Shown here: positions 13,734 to 25,411 of the stretch, in pieces
Layout: every line of letters starts with the position of its first letter
How positions within the stretch are numbered: the first letter of the stretch is position 1
DNA from: Plasmopara viticola
Taxonomy: Eukaryota > Oomycota > Peronosporomycetes > Peronosporales > Peronosporaceae
Direction: 5' to 3'
DNA length: 64,000 nucleotides
Assembly (NCBI GenBank): GCA_001695595.3
Contig: MBPM02000069.1
Span: 124,001-188,000 of the forward strand
The notes under the pieces: model-generated
Told to the model about the DNA's origin: nothing
Seen by the model: the letters and a program-made list of their open reading frames with translations, nothing else
Database searches by the model: none
Position numbers and translations under genes: made by a program

Positions 13734-14457
13734 CTAGGCAGCACGAGCTTCGTTGCAGATCTGGCGGAAGCGCTTAGTGCGAGGCTTAGAACCGGCAGAA
13801 AAAACACCTTTATAAGGAGAGACAACTCCAGCCTTTTCGTCTCGATGTAGAACTGTTTCTGCAGCTCTGATTAGTTGCGTAATGTTTTTGCATTCTTACT
13901 CAAACGCTCTGCTAAGATATGAGCTCTTAATATTGCAGCAGCTTTGCCTGAGTGTTTCGTGTCTTATGAGCCTTAAAAAGTAGCGAGCAACGTTCAGTCC
14001 GGCAACTTTAACTTCTGCTTTTACTTACACCTTGCTTGCAAGCAAGAGAAGCCCAACATCTGCGGATTCGATGCGCCGCTTTTTAAGCAAAATAAGATGA
14101 ATATGTTCCTCGATAGCCTAAGAAGTAGCCGGACTAACACGCAATCCGATTGATGATAAGCAGCGATGATCGAAAAAGCCACTTTAAATCACAGATGTTG
14201 CCAAAACTAGGCTCAATTCTCCTGAATGCCGTGGACGTGTAACAGACCTATCCACGGTATTCACAAAAGCGAGCCTTGGCGAAAGCTACTTTGTCGTGCT
14301 CTTTATTCAGGTCAAATGTCGCTTTTTCGCTTCTAATCCTGACTAACGAGGGTGACAAAGTAGTCTTCGTCTCGCCTTTGGGCTCTGAAGGCTTGCTGAA
14401 TAAATTTGCTCGCCTAGGACTAAGTAAAGGTGAGAAATTGGTAGAAGCGGGGCGCAC
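13734..14457 (-). pseudogene. Exon-like minus-strand fragments of an unrecognised gene
   Basis: Two stretches read like real protein on the minus strand. The first is 14457-14248 (69 codons, starting MRPASTNFSPLLSPRRANLF). The second is 13895-13734 (54 codons), which contains VVSPYKGVFSAGSKPRTKRF and ends in a stop. Between them lie several broken short frames. The fragments are basic and Ser/Pro-rich, as in a disordered nuclear or cytoskeletal protein. They could be exons of a multi-exon gene or a decayed gene; I favour decay because no consistent splice model was found. No family is recognised. Confidence 0.3.
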
Positions 14458-14656
14458 TTATATGAACAAATGCAGTCCACATGTCAGGTGTGCGGCTGAT
14501 GCACGCAATTAAAATTTATGCCCCGACTGATTGACAGCTCTTGTAGGAGAATCTAGCAGCAGTATGAGCACGCATTCGGACGAGGTTATGAAATATCAGT
14601 GCTGGTAAACCTCCAGCGTCTGGAGCGCTGGCTGGCGATTGCGATATGACAAAATG

Positions 14657-14682
14657 GGCTGACTAATGCTGATTAGTCAGCC
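14657..14682. repeat. Perfect 11-bp hairpin
   Basis: GGCTGACTAAT and ATTAGTCAGCC form a perfect 11-bp stem around the loop GCTG. There is no adjacent T-run and no clear neighbouring gene, so no role can be given. Confidence 0.6.
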
Positions 14683-15520
14683 TATCGTATAAATAATTAT
14701 AGGCATCACTATGGTGAAAATAGACGTGTCTCTAAGATTTGAGAAATTTGATCGCGCAAAGTCATTTGTTGCCCTTGACATAGATATACTGCGGCTTGAA
14801 ATGTGTGGGCTGCGGATCAGTTGGCGGGGTAAGATCACAAGCGCCGGCCACCTCAATTTGGGAATCAGGCTTTGAAAAGCTTATTTTCATTCCTAAAGCC
14901 CGGATCGAATTTACGCTGGCATTACCGCCTGTCAACATGATAAGGATTGCAACGACAGTTGTCACGGTTACTATGGTCACGGCGATAATTGCGTGAAGAA
15001 TACGGTGGCAAACACTATCGTGCTATCCCAAACACTACTGATGATTACGGCTGCACAGCTACGATAACGACTTCCCAAGTAACGATACGTCTCTCCTTGT
15101 TACACGCCTACCAAGTACTTCATTCAAAAATCCAGATAATATATTTGCTTTACGACTTGTCAGTGGCGTCAAAGGTGGCATTTGTTGACGGCTTCGGCCT
15201 TGACGCCAATTGACCGTCTATTTCGACTGAGATGGTGCTCGTAGTGTTTATATACAATATAACTGTGGCCAAAGTAGAAAGGGTAATCGTAGCTGCCGTA
15301 GGTGAGGTATTTAAGCCCGCCGTGAATAGATGCTCATATCCGTGGTCATTGTAAGCTCGTGTAGCGTAAAACAGTTAAGCTGGTGTTGTCAATACGCGAC
15401 CAATACTCAAGACTTCTCAAAATGTTTATTCAGTCTATTTTGTCCTATTCGAGCAGGAGACTTGTTGGATTAAAATTGCTAAATCTACAAATCACAAATG
15501 TAATTTTAACATAAAGTCCG

Positions 15521-16516
15521 ATGACTAAAAGTAGCTGCTACGCGGTGGCGGCAGGGCGCTCAACGGGCATCTTCTCTACGTGGACAGAGTGCGAAGCACA
15601 GGTAAAAGGATTTACTGGCTGCAGGTATAAGAAATTCAAGACCAAGAATGAAGCCCAGGCTTTTATCGATGGCTACAACCAAACGCGAGCGAAAATAACG
15701 ACTAAAAGATCGAGGGAAGAGAGTGATCAAGCGACGGATGAGTGCAAGTCACATTCTATTAAGAAGCGTAAACAAGTTGATACAGTGACTGAAGTCGAAG
15801 GGAATACGGAAGGTAAGGACAAGACCAAGGTCGTTCAAGGCTCGTGGTACGCCGTGGCTAAAGGTAGGGAGACTGGAGTCTTTCAGACGTGGAAAGAAGC
15901 AAAGAAACAAGTGGAAAATGTACAGAGTGCCAAGTTTAAAAAGTTTGCAACCAAAAAAGAGGCGCAAGAGTTTGTGGACCAGCATGCAGCAGCTACAATA
16001 ACAATGGGCGTCGATCCAGACCCAGAAGACCCTGAAACTCTGGTCGCTTTTTGTGATGGAAGTGCCTTGGGAAATGGACGGAAGAGTTGTCGCGCGGGTT
16101 ACGCTTGTATCTTTCCCCACTGTGAAGAATGGAACGTAGCTAAGCAAATGGCGAAAGAACAAAGTACTACGAACAATCGAGCCGAGTTCATGGCAGCACT
16201 CGAGGCTATGAAGCGTGCAAATTTGGTCGATCCTAAAGGATCTCGACTGTTGTTTATTTTCTCCGACAGTATGCTTTTAATTCGATCCATGACGGAGTGG
16301 GTTGACACATGGAAGACAAAGAATTGGATTAAATCTAATGGAGATTTGGTGAAGAATCGGGACCTCCTCGAGCTGCTGATGGCTGAAAAAGGCAGTCGCC
16401 AGATTCGATGGATTCACGTCAAAGCGCACACTGGAAAATCGGACTGGAGATCCAAGTGGAATGATGTCGCCGACTGTGCTGCTCGCAATGCAGCTATGAG
16501 TGTTTGCGGGGATTAG
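15521..16516 (+). CDS. Ribonuclease H1 with two viroplasmin (caulimovirus VI-type) domains
   Basis: RNase H1 cuts the RNA strand of RNA-DNA hybrids (R-loops, primers). The 331-residue single-exon frame starts at the ATG at 15521. Two N-terminal hybrid-binding viroplasmin domains are seen at about 4-53 (CYAVAAGRSTGIFSTW) and 107-155 (WYAVAKGRETGVFQTW). They are separated by a charged Lys/Glu-rich linker. The catalytic RNase H fold spans about 173-325, with all four acidic residues present: D179 (FCDGSA), E222 (NNRAEF), D249 (FSDS) and D318 (NDVAD). The HVKAHTGKSD loop histidine is also present. No mitochondrial presequence is apparent. A truncated, disabled copy lies inverted at 22,975-23,574. 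Whether this gene is a cellular RNase H1 or a captured transposon RNase H is not fully settled; the tandem viroplasmin layout favours the cellular enzyme. Confidence 0.93.
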   Translation: MTKSSCYAVAAGRSTGIFSTWTECEAQVKGFTGCRYKKFKTKNEAQAFIDGYNQTRAKITTKRSREESDQATDECKSHSIKKRKQVDTVTEVEGNTEGKDKTKVVQGSWYAVAKGRETGVFQTWKEAKKQVENVQSAKFKKFATKKEAQEFVDQHAAATITMGVDPDPEDPETLVAFCDGSALGNGRKSCRAGYACIFPHCEEWNVAKQMAKEQSTTNNRAEFMAALEAMKRANLVDPKGSRLLFIFSDSMLLIRSMTEWVDTWKTKNWIKSNGDLVKNRDLLELLMAEKGSRQIRWIHVKAHTGKSDWRSKWNDVADCAARNAAMSVCGD

Positions 16517-17420
16517 CTTGGTCAAGTTTGCTTTTTCACAAGCAAGGGTTCGTTCAATGATGCATTTTGTGTGTTCCTTGCGAGTGACGTGTATACCAGA
16601 CAGCTACAGTTTTGAATGCGATATGAGACCTAGTCAGATGAAGTCTGAAAGCTTTTAAGAAATGAAAGGTGTTTCTTTCTCAGATTGAATTGGACTGGTT
16701 GTTGCTGCTCACTATCGTGAAAGGTACACGAGCAATCTCCGTGTTTCTTGGTTGTCCCACGCGCTAGGTCGCCAAGTATACGACGATGCTGCAGTACGTA
16801 ACGTACAAGAACGATGTTTTACATCAACAGCTACCAATCCGACATGTGGTGTCTTTTACATGAAGCACCATTGGCTTTGAAATATACTTCATTGTGATGG
16901 ACACGAGCAGCATTTTATCCTCTTTATTCCATCAAAAAATACAGCTAATGTTTCAACGATCGACATTTCATGTTGGCCCAAAATATAGTGACGAACGACT
17001 TAAGCAAGAAGCAAATATTTGAGGCACGGAAGGTCAACGCTAGTGTGGCTATCGACGAGGCACAAGATTTGTTTGAAGTAGACTTAATTGCGAAAGCCAA
17101 CCGGTTTTACAACTTCACAGTGAGCACTAAGAGACTCCAAAGTCAACGATATCTAGGGAAGCAAAGTGCGGTAACGTCAGATGGCGAAGACATATAGTTT
17201 TGATTTGCACAAGCACTAATCATACACTGGAGCATTTTTAGCCATTTTGTCGATCCAATAGAAAAATTTGCAGCATTTACGACGTCGAAGATGCTGCATC
17301 GGCTTGCAGCAGATATCCTTCCTCACAACAAAAAAGTGGCACAGTTGATCATTTCACTGTTTCGCAGTGGTATCGTGTACTTTGTCTTAGAAAAAATAAT
17401 TCATTTGAGGATGATGACGA

Positions 17421-17530
17421 ATATGCGCTTTTAATGTAATTGCCTACCTTTTAAATTTTTTTGGAGTGCTCCCGAATTAGCACTCCAAAAAAAGTTATGG
17501 AAGAGAGGCAATTGCGTTCAAAGCGCATAT
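17421..17530. repeat. Long foldback hairpin (about 50-bp arms)
   Basis: The inner 15 bp of each arm pair perfectly (TTTTTTTGGAGTGCT with AGCACTCCAAAAAAA) around the 8-base loop CCCGAATT. Pairing continues imperfectly outward, with ATATGCGCTTTTAAT..AATTGCCT against the complement of AGGCAATTGCGTTCAAAGCGCATAT. It resembles a foldback or MITE-type element; a small-RNA precursor is another possibility. Confidence 0.7.
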
Positions 17531-20500
17531 AATGCCACACGTAAACGATTTCTTGTCGAGGCCAATTGCGTCCCCTCATCACAAAAACGAGAAGCAATGA
17601 AAGAAAAAGAGTTTGAGTAACGTGCTCTCAGTGCATTAAGGGAAGTTTAGACCGTATACTGACAAATTCAATGAGTTTATAAGCTGGCCATGAACAAATT
17701 TGTATGTCGCTTGCGTGATAGGGTATTGAGGCGCAAGTCAAGACGTCTCACAGACAAAGTGCATGGAGTTTCATGTCTAGCGGATCTAATGCGCGCCCCC
17801 TTAAATTACTCGGGCTAGATACCTGTGTTACGTCATTATCAATCAAGTTTCAAATGCACTTGTTAGCATGGCGACATTGTATTTTTATTTATTACACAAC
17901 AACAAACCGAAACTAGCTACCAGCAAAGCAGTTGCATCACTCATCCACAGACTTTGAGCTTATGGGCGAGCTATAACCTCCGCCAGCGCTTACTGGTTTA
18001 CAACAAGTAAGAAAAACGCGAAATTCATGGATATAGACTTGAACTAAGAATGTTGATGGCGGATTTGAAATCGCGCCATCTCTATCTTAAACGTCTCTTC
18101 GAAGAATGTATGCGGTAAAATTACTGTTTGTAGGTATGAAATGATGGCTATGCTCATAGACAGTCTGAGTTTAGGTCCGCCTTGTTTCAGACTCTTCCAA
18201 ATGCATCTGGCACAAAAAAAGCGATACAATCGCTCTGTACAAAGAGTATAGAGCAGAATGACCCGCTTTTCCGAAATGCCGTGATAGGACTTTTTCCCTA
18301 GCTACAAGATCTAAATGGACCAGAGTGATCCCAAACGCAAATTTTAGATTCATTCAATGCGGCAAACAAGGCAACATGATCCGCGTCGGTCTCAATGGAA
18401 GCCATCGAAGAAGATTATTGTCTAACCTAAGGGTGCTGAAGGATTGCTGGTGGAATTTATGCGGATATATGCTGGTCACTTTTAAGGGCTGAAAGACTGG
18501 GTAAGAACTAAGTTCCAATGCTCTGTGTGTGGACAAGATTTACCAAAAGGACTTAGCTCGTGAAAGTTTAACAGCTTCCACAGGGAAGTCTAGCAAAAGA
18601 CTGTTGGCTATGCACGCAGATGCTAGAGGCTCGAGAACTTTTTCGAAAATTGGTAGACTTTGGCGTGCCGGGGAATTTCGCACGCCGACAAATACTTGCT
18701 GAAAACTGTGATACAAACAGCAGAAACACATTGATTTTAGTACAACTGAACAATACTCTGACCCTTGGTCGCAAAGACCTCGCTTTGATATATAAAGGTT
18801 GACAGCATGTGGTCAGTTTTCGTGTATTGCATGGACAAATAAGTTTCGAGCAGGAAGATACTTCGCATAGAAATACACGAGCCCAGGATCGTTTGACAAG
18901 AAAAGTCATTGGTGCAAGCCACCGCTCCCCTGATTATTTTCTTCTTGTTTGTACAACTGGTGTGAAAAGAAAATCTTTGCGCTTACACACTTAATTTAAT
19001 GTAGGTGAAATGAGGAATTTCTAGAGGTTGACCTATCGGCGTCTTAAAAGACCTACCTTAGTGACAAAACAAACTCTTGTGGCAGCATTAGCCACCAAAA
19101 TCGCTTGAGATATTGTATTTAATGTGGGGACCACGAACTTCCAAGCAGTGAATAGAGCCATCAGTCGCGTGTAACAAATTCTTGCAGGTGGAAAACTTAT
19201 GTTCGCAAGTCACAGTGATCAGCATATCTCTACAGATGGGAACTATATATGCACAAATGCGAGAAACAACTTTTTACATGTATGTAGAATATGTTTGCAA
19301 AGCAGAGTAAGTGTAGAACTCTCCGTAGTTAACAGAGAATTGAGGGTTGATAGCCAAACCGGTCGTCATATTTTGGTAGGTGCGCTCCAAAGGGATTCTT
19401 TGCCAGAGGTATCCGAGCCACAGAATCTCAAGATCTCAGTCAACAGCTTGTGTTTGTAGAGATGAAATATTTTTTGTGGAGCTTAACAAATCCTCCGTTA
19501 TGAACCAACTTATTACGTTGGTTCAGACAGAGTGCATTGCGTCTAGACGCAGAGTTTATAATGATTTTCAGGCTTCTGGAATATCCTTTGCTATATGAAT
19601 ACTTAGGTGCTGTCTACCATGCAAGCTTTTACAAAAAAAAGTTTTCCCTTCGATTGCCCTATTTTCGGCACGAACTACCGTGTGACTAGACAATATTCAC
19701 TGCCTCGAGAGCAAAACGAGCTTATTGTTGCCTACTTTAACAAAAAGACAAGTAACGACATTGTGCCCGAGTGGATATTCTTGCACTTGATTTTGCCTTT
19801 CTGCTCTTGAAATTCTAGTGCGGAGTGAAAATTAATTTCGCGTACGATATGCTAATAGTGCAACAGACCTGCACAGCGTCGATCCCAGAAAGATCATGTA
19901 GCTTGATAGCATGTCCGAGTGCACATTAGGCCGAATTTACCTTTACAATAATTAGTACATTCAGAGGCATGCTTTAAGAGAGATAGCGATGCCACAAGTA
20001 CTCTCATGCTGTTTGACCATTTGGTCATACACTTGTTTTGGCTATTACGGGCTTCCGCTCGACATATTTTTAAAATTTGTGCAAAGCTGCTTCGAATATG
20101 CTCGGGACCCCAAGGCTGCTAATCTGTCGATTTGATGTCAAATTTATAGAGCGCCAAGGCATTGACGCTCTGAAGGTGAGTTATTTTGGAACTGGGTCCC
20201 CAAGAACGACGTATTCTTCAAAAAAGCCAAAGCCATCTCAATCCAACCACATAACATTTTCCAAAAGATGCCAGACGTGGTTGGACCTAGCTATCAATTT
20301 GCGCAAATACAGTGCTGGCTATGTGAGTCGCAAAAATTTAAGAAAAAAGCTGGCGGTGGTGGACAAGCATCAAGGAATGCTTGTGATTTAATTTGACAAA
20401 CAACAGAAATATTTTTAGTGCCGTCCGATCATACCGTCATTTGCGCATTGGTGCAATCGAATTGAGCAGTCATGTGCGAGTCATCTCATGCCAGGCAGCT

Positions 20501-20967
20501 TAAATCCTCAAAACGACACTACTTTGCTCAATAAAAAAGATAAACTGCCACAATTTAGCCACGAGATTCTTTTGGGTGCTTCATATTTAGCTCTACACTT
20601 TCCATTCAGACCATAATTCTACAGACGGCGATCATTCACTTCAATCGAACTAAAACCTGCAAAAGTGGTCTTTGCGAAACAACACATGAAGAAAGGATGT
20701 AGCTTAAAAGCGAATAAAATTCCCTACCTTTCCACACAGAGTAAGACTGGGTCTCGTCGTGTCGATATAAGCCCGGAAACTTATCAACAATTTTCACATG
20801 CTGCAGCAAAGCTCAATCTAGGCAAACAAATTTGTTAGCCACACGAACACGATATTAAGTATAGCTTTTAGTGCATTTTGTAACAGGCGAAGATATCAAA
20901 TTCGAAATAAATACCCCTTAAGAGCACTTGCCTTTACGATGTGCTCCATTCTTGGCTATTTCGCAGA

Positions 20968-21375
20968 TCAAGCTAAGTCGTTGCTCCAACCGACAATGAC
21001 ATGAAATACGTGATCGCTTCTCAGAGATATAATGATATAATCCGCGGACTTCCAGACAAAAAAGGAACCTTTTTTGTTCTCTAAAACCGAATCATCAGCC
21101 CATCTGCTAGAAAAGGCCACACATGTTTGATCCTGTGAGACCTGCCAGAAAATGAAGCTTGCGGCTCGCACGTTGGCTCTTTTACAACTCCGGTGAAATA
21201 TTAAAACTTCACAGACCTCATCATTTGCTTTAGCTTGATACAAGCTAGTGGCAACAAGTGCATAGTGGTATTCGTGCACCAACAGAGCTAGAAAGTGCAT
21301 TTGACACCTGGTCCAGATCGTATCAACGAGAAAAGTGAGACTGGCAAAAAGATTATTTTCAAAAAGGACACGCAA
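20968..21375 (-). pseudogene. Unrecognised 135-codon frame containing repeat X, copy 2
   Basis: The frame is open for 135 codons, but its central part (21,107-21,328) is a repeat also present at 9.8-10.0 kb, where it is full of stops. It has no signal peptide, no strong membrane segment and no recognised motif. It is probably the better-preserved relic of a duplicated gene or mobile element. Confidence 0.3.
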
Positions 21376-22974
21376 TCAACAGCGTCAGTTTTATAAGCAC
21401 TTTTAAGCTATCAAACGACACTCTTTACATTAAGGTGCTTGCCAGCACCAAAAGAGGCTCTCTTGCGAAGTCTTTCACCTTTTTATTAAAAGCACAACTT
21501 CTACACAACCAAACGTATGCGCTGAATTTTGCTGTCGGGGTCAGCTCTGTCAATCTGGTCAAGCCTTTATCGCAGCGACCTCGAGCTTTAGCGGAAAATG
21601 AATTCCTTCAAACATGATTCTAACGAGCTTCAACATTGGATCAACCGCCGTGCGAGTTCCTCATTAGGCATTGTGAAGCATCTTCTCTTTGTAGTGTCAT
21701 CAAGCGCATAAAAGAGCACCTTATAATCCCTTCAGCTATGTGGTCAAGATGGCGGTGGCTATAGACGCTACGAAAGCCGTATAGCCACACGTGCTCGCCT
21801 GACTAGTCGGGTCGATTTCCAAGACAATACTTTAACGAAGTGCTACAGACGTCTTGAGTCTCATGTGGATATCGAAGTCCTGAGAATTATTATACGAGTA
21901 CGCTTTAAATAAATTGTTAAGTGTGCTAACATTGTCGTGGAAAGGTCGACGGTGTGCGCTTATCCGTCCTTTTCCAGGACCGTAAGGAGCCAGACATTAT
22001 GATGTCTCTTTTGGTCAGAAATCCCGAGACAAACCAGGGTTTCGTACTTGAAAGTCAAGCTTATCGCGCTTAGATTGGCAATTTTCCGAAGCTAAGACAT
22101 TACAAAAAATCATTTGATTCTAAAATCGATAATTTAAACGTGGTGATTGTGATGGAGAGAACCCTCATTGATCCAAATTGATGTTTTGCTGGAAGCACGC
22201 GCAAAAGAGTGGCAACACAAATCGGGGTACCACGATAATAAGTCTTAAGGATCATCGCCAATTGCATTATTGAAGACCGTTAGTGAGTCAACCTTTGGTT
22301 CTTACTGTGGGTTGCCACCCCGGCTTAACCTTTTTTAGAGACTGCAGTGCTGATTACAACATCAGTAAAGGCATCTCCTAATCGGTTTTTACAGCTATGT
22401 TTTGCCACAGACGCATTTGTTTAAAAAATGAGGCTATTGGCTTATCTACACCTGACTTACTATTCTCCTCAAAATGAGAAACCAGTTGCTGGAGTTTATG
22501 TAGCGCGTTCCATGGACTCGCTATAATTAAGCGGTTCCCTTCCATACTTTACGCAAAAGGTCAATTCTTGGTATATCTCGGTACCGAATCAGTACAATTC
22601 CCACTTTTGGCACCTCGGAAATCGATTTTTTATAGGTTTCTTCAAACTTGCCTTAATATCTTCTTCATTGAACAGTGAGAGAACACGAGATTTAACGTGC
22701 TAAATGATTCTTTAAGATTGAAATCCTTTGATACCACCCACGAAATGCTTTATGTACCTGCTCTTTATTTGTGAGGCTCCTCACCCGAAAATAGATCCTT
22801 CTCTACGAATATCACTTCCATTAATTAAACAAAGATCTGCCTCATCAATTGATTTTGAAGTCATATTACCATCTGAGTCGACACAAATTCCCAAGTGCTG
22901 GAGAGTGAACCAACTTGTCAGCACGCCTTCACGAACAACGCTCGCTCGCATACGCGTTAGCAAGCTTTACCAAG

Positions 22975-23574
22975 CTAATCCCCGCAAGCACTTAAAGCTG
23001 CATTTCGAGCAGCACTGTAGGCGATACCGTTCCACTTGGACTTCCAGTCCTTTTTTCCCGAGCGCTTTTTCACGTGAATCCATCGAATCTGCCGATTGCC
23101 CTTTTCAGCCACCAGCAGCTCGAGTAGATCACGATTCTTCACCAAACCTCCATTAGACTAAGTCCAATGATTCGTCTTCCATGTGTCAACCCACTCCGTC
23201 ATGGATCGGATTAGAAGCATACTGTCGGAAAAAATAAACAACAGTCGAGATCCTCCAGGATCCACCAAATTTGCACGCTTCATAGCCTCGAGCGCTGCCA
23301 TGAACTCAGCTCGATTATTTGTATTAGTTTGTTCTTCCACCATTTGCTTGGCTGTGTTCCATTCTTCACAGTGAGGGAAGATGCATGCATAACCCGCGCG
23401 ACAACTCTGCCGTCTATCATCGAAGGCGCTACCATCACAAAAAGCGACCAAAGTTTCAGGGTCTTCTGGGTCTGGATCGACGCCCTGTCTCATGGTAGCT
23501 GCTCTGTGCTGCTTTACGAAGTTGTCTTTCGTGCTCAAAAGCTTCTTGTAGCTGGCGCTAGAAAACGATACCAT
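22975..23574 (-). pseudogene. Truncated RNase H1 copy
   Basis: The minus strand matches the second half of the RNase H1 gene at 15.5 kb, from the end of the second viroplasmin domain to the final ACGD and stop. The first three catalytic acids are still there (FCDGSA, NNRAEF, FSDS). The copy has an in-frame TAG just after KTNHWT at about 23,158. The fourth catalytic aspartate is replaced: NGIAYSAARN where the intact gene has NDVADCAARN. The N-terminal viroplasmin domain and linker are missing. It is therefore a dead copy, inverted relative to the parent. Confidence 0.9.
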
Positions 23575-23942
23575 TTCTTTATCACGTACTTTTCACCACC
23601 GGACCTTGTATTGGGTCGGACTTTACATTTGTGATGTATATTATGAAGTATCTTCTTGCTAACCGTGGGTTGTAAGCTCTTTTCGCAGAAAGGAGCTATC
23701 CGTTATAGGCCAAAGTATCTTCCTAACCGTCCTAAAGCCTAAGACTCAGCGACTCAGCTGCGTAGCCTTTGCCTCGCTGCCTTTGACATGGATTCCCTGA
23801 GTATTGTCGAGAAAGCATTAGATCGCGTTGGACGCAGCACTTTACGTTAAACATTTTGCCAAATTTGACACACTTGACCATACAAGATAGAATACACGCC
23901 AATTGGCTCTTTTCGTAGCATGCCTGCCCACCTGTTAAGATT

Positions 23943-25290
23943 ATGCATTCAGTGCTAAGAGCACCAATAAAAGCTGACCTAATACGTAAAAAAATACTTA
24001 TGCGCAAGGTCCTAAGACTTGGGTATCGCCGAGCTCTAGCCGCTAGAAACACTCGCGCCTTTTCACCACAATGTACTCTTCCTGATGGATTTTGCAGTCC
24101 TCAGGCTGTTGCAGATGCTGTGGCAGCAGCTGTAGCGGCCGAAAAAAATAATGCCACGAGCACCGTGGGTCGTAACCAGAGCCAAGCACCAGCAGATTCC
24201 AATCAAACTCCACGGTTGGAGCGCCGCCGCTTGGAAGGTGATATTATCACTGACCAACCCATTACAGTGCAACAACTAATGAACCCAAAAAGCACGTTGG
24301 CTTGGCAATTAATCAAGCCCGAGCATTTTGAAAAGGTACCGATCCCAAAGGGCTGGAAGACTGGGCTGGAGCAGTTGCAGGACCGAATTGGTATCAAGTT
24401 TCAAGACGTAACGCTGCTGCAGAGCGCATTAATTCACCACGGCTGTCTCCCGAACGGTGTTGTGCCAGAGGACATACCAGTGGTACGACTGTCAAACCGC
24501 AGCTTGGAGTTTCTCGGAGACTCGTTGGTGGGTGCTGCAGCCGCATCCTACATGTTCCAGATGTTGCCGCGGCATCAAGAAGGTCAGCTTACACGTGCCA
24601 AGTCGGCGCTGGTGAATAATGACACATTTTCAAAGATAAGCGCGGATTTAGGAATCGCCGATCTCGTGCTTTGGCCGCCTGAATTTAGTGTAGCAAGTGG
24701 GACCCCGCGAATTACGAAAGGACAAGTGACGATTGCAGCAGGCGCTGTAAAAGCAGTCATTGCGGCGATTTATCTGGACCAGGTCGAAGCATATGACTTG
24801 ATTTAGTGGGTAGAAACATCTATTGACTAGATTTGCGATTGCCTTTGCAGGGAATGGAGGTCGCAATGCACTTTGTGACGACGCACATTCTTCCTCGTGC
24901 AGCAAAGTATGCCACTCGAGACGTCATTTGGGAACCGATTGTCGAGTTGCAGAACCTGTTACAGGGACACTACTATGGTCAACCTGTCTACAAGTGAGAG
25001 CGCTTTGTGTCAATGGGTTCGAAGGTGCAGGAGCTTACTCGTCGTGGTAATTGTACTCAGGTATCTGCCGGCACCCGCGGACGCGTCCGAGTTTACTGTC
25101 GAGCTTTATGTAAAAAAACGGGTACGCGGCGACTTCTAAAACGACAGCGAATATTTAAAGATTAATTTAATCAACTGCTGTTAAATAGTCGATATTGAAG
25201 GCAAGCGCAGCATCCTACAAGCTCGCGCGGAATCGGGCAGCTGAAGCCGCCTATTGGCAGTTCGAGAAACTCCTCGGTCCTGCGCCATAA
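23943..25290 (+). CDS. Mitochondrial large-subunit ribosomal protein mL44 (RNase III fold plus dsRBD)
   Basis: mL44 is a structural protein of the mitochondrial ribosome that descends from RNase III. Four exons give 377 residues: 23943-24782, 24851-24993, 25061-25121 and 25201-25290. The splices were chosen from GT/AG sites that restore the family pattern. The N-terminus is Arg-rich and lacks acids, like a mitochondrial presequence; a second ATG at 24000 also fits. The RNase III domain spans about 140-290, with LEFLGDS at 189-195. In the second catalytic motif the expected acids are gone (AAGAVKAVIAAIYLD), as expected for mL44 rather than an active nuclease. A C-terminal dsRNA-binding-type domain (about 311-375) ends with SYKLARNRAAEAAYWQFEKL, completed only by splicing to the last exon. 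It is convergent with the CHZ-like gene, about 120 bp away. Confidence 0.88.
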
Positions 25291-25411
25291 TCCATGCAGC
25301 TATCGCTCTTAAGATTAGACATTCGCAACACTAACTACTAAATACGCAACAGACACTTGGTATGTAAATCCTGCGATTGCTATTAGTGGCTAGCATATCG
25401 AATGACTCTGC

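Larger units (their letters stand above)
8766..15520. other. Long intergenic stretch with decayed sequence
   Basis: No intact gene is recognisable. The minus-strand frame 11869-12156 (95 codons, Lys/Arg-rich) and the minus-strand frames 10060-10362 and 10461-10751 are unassigned. The stretch also holds one copy of a degenerate repeat near 9.8-10.0 kb, small hairpins at 12557 and 14657, and exon-like minus-strand fragments at 13.7-14.5 kb, all listed separately. The rest shows only short broken frames and AT-rich runs, such as a palindromic TATA tract near 13,090. Confidence 0.4.
16517..22974. other. Intergenic stretch, AT-rich, no recognised gene
   Basis: Small open frames occur, such as 16970-17197 (+), 19199-19459 (+), 20077-20391 (+) and 20968-21375 (-). 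None shows a domain or a clear gene structure. Notable structure is limited to the long hairpin at 17,421-17,530 and a second copy of repeat X at 21.1-21.3 kb. Confidence 0.4.

Noticed and set aside
24783..25290. mL44 as a frameshifted pseudogene.
   Set aside because: Three introns with GT/AG ends restore the complete dsRBD-type C-terminus, so the gene appears intact.
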